Shown here: positions 9,405-18,327 of the stretch, in pieces | Position numbering within the stretch: the first letter of the stretch is position 1 | How the letters are laid out: each line of letters starts with the position of its first letter | Source of the DNA: Bacteroidota bacterium | Lineage (GTDB): Bacteria > Bacteroidota > Bacteroidia > Bacteroidales > SZUA-534 | Direction of reading: 5' to 3' | Length of the DNA stretch: 64,000 nt | Assembly (NCBI GenBank): GCA_003250355.1 | Contig: QKGS01000037.1 | Coordinates: forward strand, 1-64,000 | Position numbers and translations under genes: made by a program | Notes under the pieces: generated by a model | Database searches by the model: none | What the model was told of the DNA's origin: nothing | Seen by the model: only the letters and a program-made list of their open reading frames with translations

Positions 9405-10193
9405 TTACATATTCTCTTTAAGCAATAATAATAAATCATTATAAACCCCGGGAGTGGCTGCTAACATTTCTCTACCAAATAAATAATTATTACCTCCCGA
9501 ATAGTCGCCAACTTTTCCTCCTGCTCTTTCTACAAGATATATTCCTGCGGCAACATCCCATGCACTCAATCCATATTCAAAAAAACCACAAAACCTACCT
9601 GCTGCCACATATGCCAAATCGGTAGCAGCCGAACCGGTACGTCTTAATCCATGTGAACTTGTAACTACTTTATGTACTACTTGTAAATGACCAGTTAGCC
9701 GCGAAAAATCATTTACCGGCATTCCTGCGCATATTAATGCATCGCTCATTGATTGTGCTGTTGATACTTTTATCTCATTCTCATCGCAAAATACACCAAT
9801 ACCTTCCCATGAATAAAACAGTTCATTTCTGCCTAATTCATAAACTACTCCAAATATTGTTCTGTTATTCTTTTGCAATGCAATACTAACAGAGTGTGGA
9901 GCTACTCCATGTATAAAATTTGTAGTTCCATCAAGTGGGTCTATTATCCACAAATATTCCTCACCATTACTTCCTGCTGTCCCCTCTTCGGCTATAAAAC
10001 CACTACCGGGTAATATTTCCGACAACCCCTTTACTAGTTTCTGTTCCGATTGTTTATCGACAAAAGACACAAAATCATTAGTCCCTTTTGCTTCAACTAC
10101 ACTTCTGTTAAAAGCCTTACCTTCAGTTTTAATAAAAGAACCTACCTCTTTTACCAGCTCTATTACACTTTTGCCAATTATATTTAAATCCAT
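9405..10193 (-). CDS. Inositol-monophosphatase family protein (SuhB/CysQ-like)
   Basis: Mg-dependent sugar-phosphate phosphatase of 262 aa. The metal-binding signature is complete: GFIAEEGT (Glu ligand), WIIDPLDGTTNF (DxDGT) and the C-terminal WDVAAGIYLVERAGG (Asp ligand and substrate loop). The family hydrolyses inositol-1-phosphate, 3'-phosphoadenosine 5'-phosphate or related substrates; which one applies is not determined by the sequence. It starts 7 bp after the mtaB stop, so translation is probably coupled. Confidence 0.93.
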   Translation of the reverse strand: MDLNIIGKSVIELVKEVGSFIKTEGKAFNRSVVEAKGTNDFVSFVDKQSEQKLVKGLSEILPGSGFIAEEGTAGSNGEEYLWIIDPLDGTTNFIHGVAPHSVSIALQKNNRTIFGVVYELGRNELFYSWEGIGVFCDENEIKVSTAQSMSDALICAGMPVNDFSRLTGHLQVVHKVVTSSHGLRRTGSAATDLAYVAAGRFCGFFEYGLSAWDVAAGIYLVERAGGKVGDYSGGNNYLFGREMLAATPGVYNDLLLLLKENM

Positions 10194-10200
10194 TTTTTCC

Positions 10201-11499
10201 TTATTTTATTTCTCCCAGAACATTCCCGTTATTTTGTAATAATACCAAACTTACCATTTCTATTTTATTTTTCATATTCTCGTTATAAGGAACTTCTACT
10301 CGTATATAGTTATCGGTAAATCCGCCAATCATATTATCATTATTTACCGATTCAAAAAGAACACTTCTTGCTTCACCCAAATGCTTATTTATAAACACAC
10401 TCTTCTTCATATCGCTAAGTTCATGAACTATTTTACTCCTTTGCTTCCTAATATTAACAGGTACTTGCCCCTCCATTTTTACTGCCAATGTATCGTCACG
10501 TTCTGAATAAGTAAATACATGCAAATATGAAATATCGAGTTTACCTATAAACTCAACACTCTTTTCAAACTCCTCACTGGTTTCGCCCGGAACTCCAACT
10601 ATATAATCGGCAGCTATACAGGCATCGGGCATTATACTTCTTATTAATTCAACTCTCTGCCTATAAAGCGATGTAGTGTACCTTCTGCGCATTTTTCTTA
10701 AAAGATTATCGGTTGCACACTGTAACGGTATATGAAAATGAGGCATTATTGTTTCCGACTCCGAAACATATTTGATTATTTCGGGAGTTAGTAAATTTGG
10801 CTCTATCGACGAAATACGCAATCGCTCAAGACCTTTTACTTTGTCTAACTTTTGCAAAAGTCCAAAAAATGTCTCTTCTGTATTTTTCCCAAAATCACCA
10901 ATATTAACACCGGTTAGTATAATCTCCTTTATCCCTTTACTTACTATCTCTTCTGCCTTTTTAATTGTTTGCTCAATATTTCCACTTCGGCTAGTACCGC
11001 GAGCCTTGGGAATAGCACAGTATGAACAGTAGTAATCGCAACCGTCTTGCACTTTCAAAAAGCTTCGGGTTCTGTCTCCCGACGAATAAGTAGGAGTAAA
11101 ACTTCTCCCATTTATTGTTTGGTCTATCGATATAATTTTTTTGTCAGTTTTTTCCAGTTCGCTCAAATACTCAAGTATCCTGAATTTGTTTTCGGAACCT
11201 ATAACAATATCAACACCCTCTAACCGGCTTACTTCCTCCGGCTTTAACTGAGAATAACAACCCATGGCAACAACCTTAGCTTTCGGATTTTGCTGTACCA
11301 TTTTATTTATTGCCTGCCTGCTTTTCTTATTGGCTAATTCTGTAACTGTACAAGTATTTATTACTACTAAATCGGCATCACATTCATCTTCGTGTACCTC
11401 GTAACCATTATCTTCAAGTATTGTAGCTATACCCGAAGTTTCTGAAAAATTGAGTTTACAACCCAAAGTCATAAACCTTACTCTCTTCTTTGAACTCAT
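10201..11499 (-). CDS. mtaB: tRNA t6A37 methylthiotransferase MtaB
   Basis: Radical-SAM methylthiotransferase of 432 aa that converts t6A to ms2t6A at tRNA position 37. The N-terminal UPF0004 domain starts VRFMTLGCKLNFSE and carries cluster cysteines (GCK, NTCTV, MGCYSQ). The radical-SAM triad is CDYYCSYCAIPKARG near 152-158, and a C-terminal TRAM-like part ends the protein. The lack of MiaB-specific sequence and the TLGCKLN start favour MtaB. The ATG at 11499 directly abuts the T-run of a hairpin terminator, leaving almost no leader; the inner Met at residue 10 would cut the first strand and is less likely. Confidence 0.9.
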   Translation of the reverse strand: MSSKKRVRFMTLGCKLNFSETSGIATILEDNGYEVHEDECDADLVVINTCTVTELANKKSRQAINKMVQQNPKAKVVAMGCYSQLKPEEVSRLEGVDIVIGSENKFRILEYLSELEKTDKKIISIDQTINGRSFTPTYSSGDRTRSFLKVQDGCDYYCSYCAIPKARGTSRSGNIEQTIKKAEEIVSKGIKEIILTGVNIGDFGKNTEETFFGLLQKLDKVKGLERLRISSIEPNLLTPEIIKYVSESETIMPHFHIPLQCATDNLLRKMRRRYTTSLYRQRVELIRSIMPDACIAADYIVGVPGETSEEFEKSVEFIGKLDISYLHVFTYSERDDTLAVKMEGQVPVNIRKQRSKIVHELSDMKKSVFINKHLGEARSVLFESVNNDNMIGGFTDNYIRVEVPYNENMKNKIEMVSLVLLQNNGNVLGEIK

Positions 11500-11528
11500 A
11501 AAAAAGCCTGCTAATATTATTAGCAGGC
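11500..11528 (-). terminator. Hairpin terminator immediately upstream of mtaB
   Basis: A perfect 10-bp stem gcctgctaat/attagcaggc with a 3-nt loop (11506-11528), followed on the minus strand by six T (11500-11505). It would end transcripts of the NUMOD4/HNH gene just before the mtaB ATG at 11499, so it could also act as an attenuator for mtaB. Confidence 0.88.
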
Positions 11529-11580
11529 AAATTTAATTCTATTATTATTATTTATATGTATTTATAATAACTTAATACCT

Positions 11581-12141
11581 TTATACTCTCTCAGCAACCT
11601 TAACATGTGCCCAGTTTTCGCCCCTTTTTATTCTGGTTATTTGCATTTGGCTTACGCAAAATAACTGTGCAATAACATTTTGCGCAATACCTCTGCTTAG
11701 CATTGTCTTTATTTGCATTACATCATCAGCCTTTAGTTTTGAATAAGTTATAACTTTATCCTTACTATTTCTTCTTTTTTCATGTATCCGCTGAAACATT
11801 CGCTTATACGCCTCATCTTTTGTAACCCACTTTAGATTCGATGCATGGTTATTCGCCTTATTCCAGTCAATATGAATAACGGTATCCTGCTCATCGGACT
11901 GTTTATTTACAAATAACTCGGCTGTGATTTTGTGTACCAGATACGACTTCTTTTTTCCGTCGGAAAGAAAGCTTACATTCAAGAATCCCTTTATAATACC
12001 GGGCTTCACAATACGTCCTTCTAATTTGTCGTAACAAAAACTTTTAATCCGACCATAGTTACTAACTTCGTAGTGTTTGTCGGCATATGGAATACGCTCC
12101 CATATTTCATCACTGATTTTTCGTAATTTACGTGTTGTCAT
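11581..12141 (-). CDS. NUMOD4/HNH-type endonuclease-like protein with C-terminal HTH
   Basis: 186-aa protein resembling HNH homing-type endonucleases. NUMOD4 motif near the N-terminus (EIWERIPYADKHYEVSNYGRIKSF), then an HNH_3-like core with LVHKITAELFV and HIDWNKANNHASNLKWVT, which supplies the His and the two Asn positions. A C-terminal helix-turn-helix (about 150-180, GIAQNVIAQLFCVSQMQITRIKRG) is NUMOD-like. No intron, intein or phage neighbour is visible, so it is an orphan gene, possibly selfish or domesticated. Its transcript ends at the hairpin at 11500-11528. Confidence 0.85.
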   Translation of the reverse strand: MTTRKLRKISDEIWERIPYADKHYEVSNYGRIKSFCYDKLEGRIVKPGIIKGFLNVSFLSDGKKKSYLVHKITAELFVNKQSDEQDTVIHIDWNKANNHASNLKWVTKDEAYKRMFQRIHEKRRNSKDKVITYSKLKADDVMQIKTMLSRGIAQNVIAQLFCVSQMQITRIKRGENWAHVKVAERV

Positions 12142-12436
12142 AAATTTTTGGGCTTTAGTTTTACACTAATTATTTTTTAAACTTGGTTTTTTTTTGGGGC
12201 AACTATTAAAAATAGCTGAGACAAATATATAACAGAATGATAATTAATGTCAAGTTTTTTTTTCATAAACTAACATCACATAATATTATGTTATCATTTG
12301 AATCCTTATGGGAATTGATTTCTGAAACATTTTGAATCATAAAATGTTTAACAATATGTGCAATCACATAAATAAAATCACTTATTTTTTTATCTTACAA
12401 ACAAATAATCATACTTTTGTATAAAACTCATGTATT
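12142..12436. other. AT-rich divergent intergenic region
   Basis: 295 bp between the minus-strand HNH-like gene and the plus-strand SiaC-like gene. No ORF or hairpin is evident. The right end contains a consensus -7 box (TACTTTTG) for the SiaC-like gene. Confidence 0.5.
12412..12419 (+). promoter_or_regulatory. Bacteroidetes -7 promoter box of the SiaC-like gene
   Basis: TACTTTTG matches the sigma-ABfr -7 consensus TAnnTTTG and lies 17 bp before the ATG at 12437, giving a predicted leader of roughly 12 nt. No clear -33 TTTG is seen. Confidence 0.5.
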
Positions 12437-12817
12437 ATGAACCCATTGGTAATAGAGAGCACCCATGAAACTCCTGAAATTATACTTGACAAAGACTCAA
12501 ACACTTTCAGGTTTAGCGGTAAGTCATTACCGGAGAATCCTATACATTATTATCAGCCTGTTTTAGAATGGCTCGACAATTATACTCTGAACCCCAATTC
12601 TCAAACTACGGTTGCTTTTAAAATGATATATTTTAACACTTCGAGCAGTAAAATATTTCTCGATATTCTTAAACGATTTGAAACTATTTGCAAAAGCGGT
12701 TATGATGTTTCTGTTAACTGGGAATACCGCTTCGATGACGATGATATGCTTGAAGCAGGTGAAATATATGCTGAAAGGGTTAGTATTCCGTTTAATTTAA
12801 TTGAAGACGAAAACTAA
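12437..12817 (+). CDS. SiaC family regulatory phosphoprotein (DUF1987)
   Basis: 126-aa STAS-like protein. The start MNPLVIESTHETPEIILDKDSNTFRFSGKSLPENPIHYYQPVL is characteristic of DUF1987/SiaC, and the central MIYFNTSSSKIFLDIL contains the Thr/Ser patch where SiaC is phosphorylated in Pseudomonas. In Pseudomonas, SiaC works with the kinase SiaB and phosphatase SiaA to control a diguanylate cyclase and aggregation. Here no siaA/siaB gene is adjacent, so it is an orphan. The aminopeptidase gene follows after 8 bp, so they are probably co-transcribed. Confidence 0.88.
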   Translation: MNPLVIESTHETPEIILDKDSNTFRFSGKSLPENPIHYYQPVLEWLDNYTLNPNSQTTVAFKMIYFNTSSSKIFLDILKRFETICKSGYDVSVNWEYRFDDDDMLEAGEIYAERVSIPFNLIEDEN

Positions 12818-12825
12818 TTCTAATC

Positions 12826-14571
12826 ATGACGCATATTGATGAATTGCGCCTATATATGGCGCAACATAAAATTGATGCCTATATTATTCCGTCATCAGAC
12901 CCTCATAATAGCGAATATTTACCTAAGTACTGGAAAATAAGAGAATGGATTACCGGATTCACAGGTTCGGCCGGTACTGCAATTATTACTCAAAACTATG
13001 CAGGCCTTTGGACCGATTCTCGTTACTTTATTCAAGCCCAAAAAGAACTATTCAGTATATTTACTTTACACAAAGAAACCGATTATAGTAAATGGCTTTT
13101 AGAAAACTTACATAGTGATTCTACAATTGGAGTTAATCCCGAATTAATCTCTCAAAAAAGTATTGAAAGCTTACAGGAATCTTTAAAAAATAAAGATTGC
13201 AAAATAATATTCACAAACGATATTTTTTCAAACATTTGGAAAAGTCGCCCAAAGCTACCTTATTCACAAGCGTTTGAACTCGATACAAAATATTCAGGAA
13301 TTAATAGACAAGAGAAAATTGCATTAATTCGCAAAGAGCTTAATAAAAAAAAATGCGAAGCTCTAATAGAAACCTCTCTCGATAATATTGCATGGACTCT
13401 TAATATTCGAGGAAATGACGTTGATTATAACCCTGTTATTATTTCATATTTACTTATTACAAATTTATCGACTATATGGTTTGTAAATAAAGACAAAGTC
13501 AGTGATGAAATAATAAACAACTTAAAACATGATAATGTTAAAGTATTTAATTACAACGACTTTCATACTTATATTACTAATATTGAACTAAAAATAGCAA
13601 CCGATAAAAGTGCCACCAATGCTTTAATTATAAATTCAATTTCAGAAGATGAAACTATACTGGACTGCCGGATTATTACAAATCTCAAGGCAATTAAAAA
13701 TGCTGTTGAAATAGCTAATACAAAAAAAGCAATGATTCTTGATGGAATTACAATGTCAAAATTCCTATACCAATTCTACAATAATATAAAGCTTAATAAG
13801 TTTACAGAAATTATTCTGTCCGAAGCAATAACAACATTGCGCAAAGAACATGATTCTTTTATTAGCAACAGTTTCACACCTATTTCAGCATATGGAGCAA
13901 ATGCCGCTTTGCCCCATTACTGTGCAAATAGTAAAACAAACTCTGAAATAAAGGAAAAAGGATTATACCTGCTCGACAGTGGAGGGCAATACCTTGAAGG
14001 GACAACTGATATTACAAGAACTTTGTCATGCGGAAATATCTCACAAAAAGAAAAAGATTACTTCACACTTGTGCTTAAAGGACATATAAGGATAGCAACA
14101 TTAACATTTCCTGAAGAGACAAAAGGATATCAGCTTGACTCATTTTCAAGATACGACCTTTGGCAAAATGGACTTGATTTTGGACATGGAACAGGTCATG
14201 GGGTTGGTTATTTTTTAAATGTACACGAAGGTCCGCATGGTATTAATTCAAAATGCAATGGTACCGGTAATAGTATTATTAAAGAAGGAATGATGGTAAC
14301 TAATGAGCCCGGTATATATATTGAAAATGAATTTGGGATAAGAATAGAGAATATTCTTTTATGTAAAAAAAGTAAATCTCACAAAGGTTATTTATGCTTT
14401 GAAACATTAACCCTTTGTCCTTACGACAAATCGCTAATTAATAAAGATTTACTCAATAACACTGAGATAGAATGGATTAATTCATACCACTCAGAAGTAT
14501 ATAATAAAATTGCCCCTTTCACCAATAAGGCGGTATCCGATTGGTTAAAAGAGGCAACTTCTCCGTTATAA
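12826..14571 (+). CDS. Aminopeptidase P family protein (Xaa-Pro aminopeptidase)
   Basis: Cytoplasmic dinuclear-metal peptidase (M24B) of 581 aa that removes N-terminal residues preceding proline. It has the three-domain architecture of the long aminopeptidases P: two creatinase-like N domains (about 1-130, 140-300) and a C-terminal pita-bread domain. Metal ligands are visible in LLDSGGQYLEGTTDITRT (two Asp), GHGTGHGVGYFLNVHEGP (His), TNEPGIY (Glu) and FGIRIENIL (Glu). It starts 8 bp after the SiaC-like gene and converges with the next minus-strand gene with only 4 bp between the stops. Confidence 0.95.
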   Translation: MTHIDELRLYMAQHKIDAYIIPSSDPHNSEYLPKYWKIREWITGFTGSAGTAIITQNYAGLWTDSRYFIQAQKELFSIFTLHKETDYSKWLLENLHSDSTIGVNPELISQKSIESLQESLKNKDCKIIFTNDIFSNIWKSRPKLPYSQAFELDTKYSGINRQEKIALIRKELNKKKCEALIETSLDNIAWTLNIRGNDVDYNPVIISYLLITNLSTIWFVNKDKVSDEIINNLKHDNVKVFNYNDFHTYITNIELKIATDKSATNALIINSISEDETILDCRIITNLKAIKNAVEIANTKKAMILDGITMSKFLYQFYNNIKLNKFTEIILSEAITTLRKEHDSFISNSFTPISAYGANAALPHYCANSKTNSEIKEKGLYLLDSGGQYLEGTTDITRTLSCGNISQKEKDYFTLVLKGHIRIATLTFPEETKGYQLDSFSRYDLWQNGLDFGHGTGHGVGYFLNVHEGPHGINSKCNGTGNSIIKEGMMVTNEPGIYIENEFGIRIENILLCKKSKSHKGYLCFETLTLCPYDKSLINKDLLNNTEIEWINSYHSEVYNKIAPFTNKAVSDWLKEATSPL

Positions 14572-14575
14572 TCTA

Positions 14576-14902
14576 CTAATAATCATCATCGCTATCGCTA
14601 TCTTCTTCAACCAACTCGTCGGTTGATTCTTCCATACGGTCGTAATTATCATCGCTTGAATCATCTGAATCGTCAGAATCATCGGAATTGTTAGTCGGGG
14701 CTACCAATGGCATTTTCAATAAATAAATCCTATCCTCTGTCTCATAAGGTAACGCACTAAATATACGACCTTCATGATCAGTATAAGTAATTAAATGATC
14801 TGCAAATCCATCAGGATACTTCTTTTTAATCTCTTTCTTAAGTGGATCTTCAATTTTCTCAAACCACTTAATTACTTTGGGCTTTGTTCTTTCCATTTTC
14901 AA
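14576..14902 (-). CDS. Hypothetical protein with Asp/Ser-rich acidic tail
   Basis: 108 aa, no signal peptide. The first about 68 residues form a compact basic/mixed part (KVIKWFEKIEDPLKKEIKKKYPDGFADHLITYTDHEGRIF), and the last about 40 residues are almost only Asp, Ser and Glu (DDSDDSDDSSDDNYD). I do not recognise the family, but the N-terminal part looks like a folded domain, so the gene is probably real. It stands alone, convergent with the aminopeptidase gene. The acidic tail may be disordered or cation-binding. Confidence 0.7.
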   Translation of the reverse strand: MKMERTKPKVIKWFEKIEDPLKKEIKKKYPDGFADHLITYTDHEGRIFSALPYETEDRIYLLKMPLVAPTNNSDDSDDSDDSSDDNYDRMEESTDELVEEDSDSDDDY

Positions 14903-15312
14903 AAATGTGTCAAGCTAAGAATAAAACATACTTAATTAAAAACCTATTCTCTTACAGTCTGCATATTACCAGGCTTATAGCCTTATAATAATATACCTCT
15001 TGTTTATTTTGCAATTATAATTAATATTCTCATTTAAAAAACACCTGAATTAATTTTAAAAAACATTTTTTTTCATGAGCCGACAGTAATAAAAAAATGA
15101 TGTAGTTAATATCGAATTAAATTACCACTTATGAATTGAAACCTGCCAAATAATAACTCAAAGCTACCATATTTATATTTACAATTTTTAATTGCGGAGT
15201 AAGCATTACTTTAGTATTGTAAAAATGAAATAAAAACAAGATTTGACAAATATGACACTAAGATATGCTTTTAATTAAGCCCATGATTATACCCTTTTGA
15301 GAAACACCCTAT

Positions 15313-15360
15313 TAAAACCGGCTTCCATAAATCCCCCCTTGGAAACCGGTTTATTTTTTT
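15313..15360 (+). terminator. Terminator-like hairpin of unknown transcript
   Basis: aaaccggcttcc ... ggaaaccggttt is an inverted repeat (AAACCGG/CCGGTTT with an inner TTCC/GGAA) around a loop rich in C, followed by a run of seven T. There is no plus-strand ORF within 700 bp upstream that it could serve, since the aminopeptidase gene stops at 14571. It could therefore end an unannotated non-coding transcript. Confidence 0.5.
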
Positions 15361-15382
15361 AGCAACATTTGAAAACAAATAC

Positions 15383-15413
15383 AAAAAAAGCGGAAAATTA
15401 CTTCTCCGCTTTT
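15383..15413 (-). terminator. Terminator of the sigma/anti-sigma operon
   Basis: A 9-bp stem aaaagcgga/tccgctttt (15386-15394 with 15405-15413) with A-run upstream on the plus strand, hence a T-run on the minus strand. It lies 20 bp past the anti-sigma stop. Confidence 0.85.
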
Positions 15414-15433
15414 CTTTTACTAATGTCAAAAAA

Positions 15434-16006
15434 CTAATAAATAAGCACTGCCAACTGTTTTTGCTTTAACTTGTCGATTATACGTTGAGGCAATTCATGG
15501 TCTTGAGTTGCAACATTTATAAATACCTTCCCCCCGTTTTCAAAATTTATTTCATCAATATCTGACTCTTGAATAACCTGATCATTCAATGATATTTGCC
15601 CATTGTTATTAATTGAAAAATATAAATCAATATTTCTGCGAAGAGTTTTTAATCCTTCTATATTTTCATATTCGTAAATAAGCTCGGCAGTATCATTTAC
15701 TAACAACTCTACATTTTTTGAATCAAACAATCGAAGAAAAAAATATCCGCCAATTAATATTGCTATTGTAGCAGCATATGCAAAACCTTTCAAACCAAAG
15801 CCTTTCGATTTTTTTTCAAAAACATTAGCTATTGCATTTGTTTGTACTTGCATATTTTTGTATCCTTCGAAAGCATCGCTGCAAAGCGAACATTCTGCCA
15901 AATGATTATAAAAACTAAGCCTTTGATCAAATGCAGCCTTACCCGATAGTACTAAATCATATTCCTTAGCTGTCGGACATTTTGTATTTACATCTAATGT
16001 TCTCAT
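15434..16006 (-). CDS. Anti-sigma factor with putative zinc-finger (zf-HC2-like)
   Basis: 190-aa single-pass inner-membrane protein, probably the antagonist of the adjacent ECF sigma factor. The cytoplasmic N-domain contains the zinc motif HLAECSLCSDA (HxxxCxxC, about residues 30-40), then a transmembrane helix (about 75-92, FAYAATIAILIGGYFFLRLF) and an envelope-facing C-terminal domain that may sense the signal. Its start overlaps the sigma gene stop by 4 bp, typical of translational coupling of sigma/anti-sigma pairs. Confidence 0.85.
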   Translation of the reverse strand: MRTLDVNTKCPTAKEYDLVLSGKAAFDQRLSFYNHLAECSLCSDAFEGYKNMQVQTNAIANVFEKKSKGFGLKGFAYAATIAILIGGYFFLRLFDSKNVELLVNDTAELIYEYENIEGLKTLRRNIDLYFSINNNGQISLNDQVIQESDIDEINFENGGKVFINVATQDHELPQRIIDKLKQKQLAVLIY

Positions 16007-16590
16007 TTCTCTTTTTCCATTATTATTTGAAGGTTTCGTTTTCCATTCTGTATATAGCTTTTTACCTTCTTAAGATCGTAACCTGTAATATCACTCACGT
16101 CCTGATAGCTTTTTGATTGTATATAAAATAGCTTTACACACTCTTTTTGTTCCGGTTTCAAAGTTTCCAGTGCTATGGTCATTTTCTCAATTAACAAGTC
16201 TCTTTCTTCTAAATGAGCAATTTGTTGCTCTGTTTCCATAAATTCCTGCGAAATATTTTTTTCAGGAATGATATCTAAATCCAAACTGTAATTATTGCTT
16301 TTCAATAGCTTGAAACAGTAGTTTTTAGTTGTAGTATGCAACCAATGCTTGAAGTCTCTTATTTCATATCGCTCAAGCAAATAAAAAAGCTCATTGAAAA
16401 TATGCATTAATGCGTCATTGCTCCTGTCTGTATCTTTCAAATATTTTAGGCAAACCCCAAATACAATATGATTATAACGATTATAAAGCTCGCCTACAAT
16501 ATCTCTGTCGGCAGTAATCTTATACATATCCACTAGTTGTGAATCTGATTTTAGCTTTAGTTGCTCTATATTTAATCGGCGTACTTTCAT
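16003..16590 (-). CDS. ECF-type RNA polymerase sigma factor
   Basis: 195 aa with the two-domain ECF layout. Region 2 is around 25-95 (ELYNRYNHIVFGVCLKYLKDTDRSNDALMHIF) and region 4 around 130-185 (LETLKPEQKECVKLFYIQSKSYQDVSDITGYDLKKVKSYIQNGKRNL). It directs RNA polymerase to a small regulon and is probably held inactive by the membrane protein encoded downstream, whose start overlaps its stop by 4 bp. The pairing is not the SusC/FecR-type, because no TonB receptor is adjacent. Confidence 0.92.
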   Translation of the reverse strand: MKVRRLNIEQLKLKSDSQLVDMYKITADRDIVGELYNRYNHIVFGVCLKYLKDTDRSNDALMHIFNELFYLLERYEIRDFKHWLHTTTKNYCFKLLKSNNYSLDLDIIPEKNISQEFMETEQQIAHLEERDLLIEKMTIALETLKPEQKECVKLFYIQSKSYQDVSDITGYDLKKVKSYIQNGKRNLQIIMEKEK

Positions 16591-16691
16591 ATCATTTCAA
16601 AAATGAGTAATAAATACGAGTTTTCCATAAATTATATAAAAATCAGATATATTACCTTCTTTCAAAAAAAGGATGAAATGAACCAATAAAA

Positions 16692-16726
16692 AAAGAGGCT
16701 GCCCAACTACTTAGGCAACCTCTCTT
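16692..16726 (-). terminator. Terminator downstream of the FabH-like gene
   Basis: agaggctgcc ... ggcaacctct is an imperfect inverted repeat with arms agagg/cctct and tgcc/ggca around cctac. On the minus strand it is followed by a run of T (the aaaaaaa at 16687-16693). It lies about 27 bp past the stop of the FabH-like gene. Confidence 0.8.
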
Positions 16727-16752
16727 TATTGTATAATACGATAATTGCAACC

Positions 16753-17697
16753 TTAAAACTTAACAAGCATAGAACCTGTCGAATATCCGCCTCCAAAAAC
16801 GGTAAACCCTACAAGGTCATCTTTTTTTATTTTGTCAATATTTTGCGATAATGCTATTCCTGTACTGGCACAGCCTGTATTACCCAATTCGCTTATGTTG
16901 TTAAATACTTTCTCTTCCGGATATTGTAATTCGTGAACTATATGCTTCACAATCCGCATATTTGCCTGATGTGGAACCATATAATCAAGGTCGCTTATTG
17001 TATAATTATTCTTTTCAAGAATTTCAACAAGTACTTTCGACATATACTGGCAAGCATGAATAAATACATCTTTGCCCATAGGCATTAGCAAACCGTCATT
17101 TTTTGGATGTAAGTATACCGATTCATTAGCCTTACCAATATTACCAAGCCCCATGGTTTGTATATCTATTATTTCACCTAAAGTGCCATCGAGTTTTTCT
17201 TTGGTAACAAACATGGCTGTAGCTCCATCGCCCCAAAGGTGACCACTTTTTTCATCACTTTCGTGGCTGTATGCTGTATTGTGTTCCGAAGCTACAACCA
17301 GTGCTTTAGTTGCTTTTCCCAAAGCAAAGTAACCTTGTACTACTTCAAGTGCATTTAAAAGCGATGAACAAGCCGACGATAAATAAAGTGCCTTAGCTCC
17401 ATCAATGTCAAAATAATGCTGAACTTCGTGTGCTATGGTAACTACGGTATCGTATGGAGAGTATGAAGCCCCAACTATTAAATCAACTTCTTTAATATCG
17501 AAACTAAGTTTTTCTGATGCTGCCTTAACTGCTTCAATAGCCATAGTATTGGTGTTTTCTCCATTACTTACTTTTGATCTGGTTTTTATCCCTGTTCGGC
17601 TATATATCCATTCGTCTGTTAATCCATTTACGTCTAAAAAATATGAATTTGGTAAAAGAGTTGCCGGCAAATAATGCCCTAATGAATTGATATACAT
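16753..17697 (-). CDS. 3-oxoacyl-ACP synthase III family protein (FabH-like)
   Basis: Thiolase-fold condensing enzyme of 314 aa. The catalytic triad is intact: Cys about 110 in YLSSACSSLLNAL, His about 243 in YMVPHQANMR and Asn about 273 in FNNISELGNTGCAS. True FabH starts fatty-acid synthesis from acetyl-CoA and malonyl-ACP. This copy has the shorter, divergent sequence of FabH-like paralogs and is preceded by a TetR regulator gene (12-bp gap), which suggests a regulated accessory role such as lipid modification or a specialised acyl chain. It is not near other fab genes here. Confidence 0.88.
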   Translation of the reverse strand: MYINSLGHYLPATLLPNSYFLDVNGLTDEWIYSRTGIKTRSKVSNGENTNTMAIEAVKAASEKLSFDIKEVDLIVGASYSPYDTVVTIAHEVQHYFDIDGAKALYLSSACSSLLNALEVVQGYFALGKATKALVVASEHNTAYSHESDEKSGHLWGDGATAMFVTKEKLDGTLGEIIDIQTMGLGNIGKANESVYLHPKNDGLLMPMGKDVFIHACQYMSKVLVEILEKNNYTISDLDYMVPHQANMRIVKHIVHELQYPEEKVFNNISELGNTGCASTGIALSQNIDKIKKDDLVGFTVFGGGYSTGSMLVKF

Positions 17698-17709
17698 ATC
17701 TTTCTATTT

Positions 17710-18285
17710 TTAGTTCCTAACAATAAGACCATTAAGTAATGTTTTTTGAACATTGGCTATATGCTCTTTTGTCAGATTGTTGTCATTTTCTTTTATTAAT
17801 ATAAATTCTGCTCCCCTTATAAGGTAAATAATTGTTTGTACTGTCGAATCTACATCACTATTAACAAATATTTTTGACTGTTGCCCTACCCTAATAATAT
17901 TGGAAAGAACTTTTTTTTCTTCTACATCGAGAATATTACGTATTTTTTCAACCTCACTGTATTCTCTTAAAAATGCTGTTCGCAGAGCTTTAAAGTTCTT
18001 ACTGAAATTTATTATTGAATTTAATCGTATTTCAATATACCGGTGGAGTTGCTCTATTATTTTGTCGGTTTCCGTAAGCATTTTATTTATATCATCTATT
18101 ACTTTTTGGAGTTCCCGCTCTATTACAGCATCATATACATCTTCTTTACTTTTAAAATATGTATAAATGGTTCTTCGTCCTCGTTTGGAAGCATTAGCAA
18201 TAGCGGCCATAGTGGTGTTATTAAACCCTATTCTGCCAAATATGGTTAATGCCTGATTTAATATTGTTTCCTTAGAGTTTTTCAA
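17710..18285 (-). CDS. TetR/AcrR family transcriptional regulator (TTG start)
   Basis: 191-aa repressor-type regulator. The N-terminal TetR helix-turn-helix is clear (ILNQALTIFGRIGFNNTTMAAIANASKRGRRTIYTYFKSKEDVYDAVIE). The C-terminal ligand domain is divergent. The start must be the TTG at 18285, because a TGA stop lies three codons upstream and the first ATG would remove helix 1. It precedes the FabH-like gene by 12 bp, so it probably regulates its own operon in response to a lipid-like or acyl ligand (inference from the neighbour). Confidence 0.9.
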   Translation of the reverse strand: MKNSKETILNQALTIFGRIGFNNTTMAAIANASKRGRRTIYTYFKSKEDVYDAVIERELQKVIDDINKMLTETDKIIEQLHRYIEIRLNSIINFSKNFKALRTAFLREYSEVEKIRNILDVEEKKVLSNIIRVGQQSKIFVNSDVDSTVQTIIYLIRGAEFILIKENDNNLTKEHIANVQKTLLNGLIVRN

Positions 18286-18293
18286 AAGTATTC

Positions 18294-18327
18294 AAAAAAA
18301 AATGCACACATTCAACGAATGTGTGCA
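18294..18327 (-). terminator. Terminator between hldD and the TetR gene
   Basis: A perfect 11-bp stem tgcacacattc/gaatgtgtgca with loop aac (18303-18327), followed on the minus strand by a run of eight or nine T. It ends the hldD transcript just upstream of the TetR gene. Confidence 0.92.

Larger units (their letters stand above)
14903..15433. other. Gene-free stretch with two hairpins
   Basis: 531 bp without a convincing ORF. It is very AT-rich. The only structures seen are an inverted repeat with T-run at 15313-15360 and a bidirectional-looking terminator at 15383-15413. A small RNA ending at the first hairpin is possible but not otherwise supported. Confidence 0.5.
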
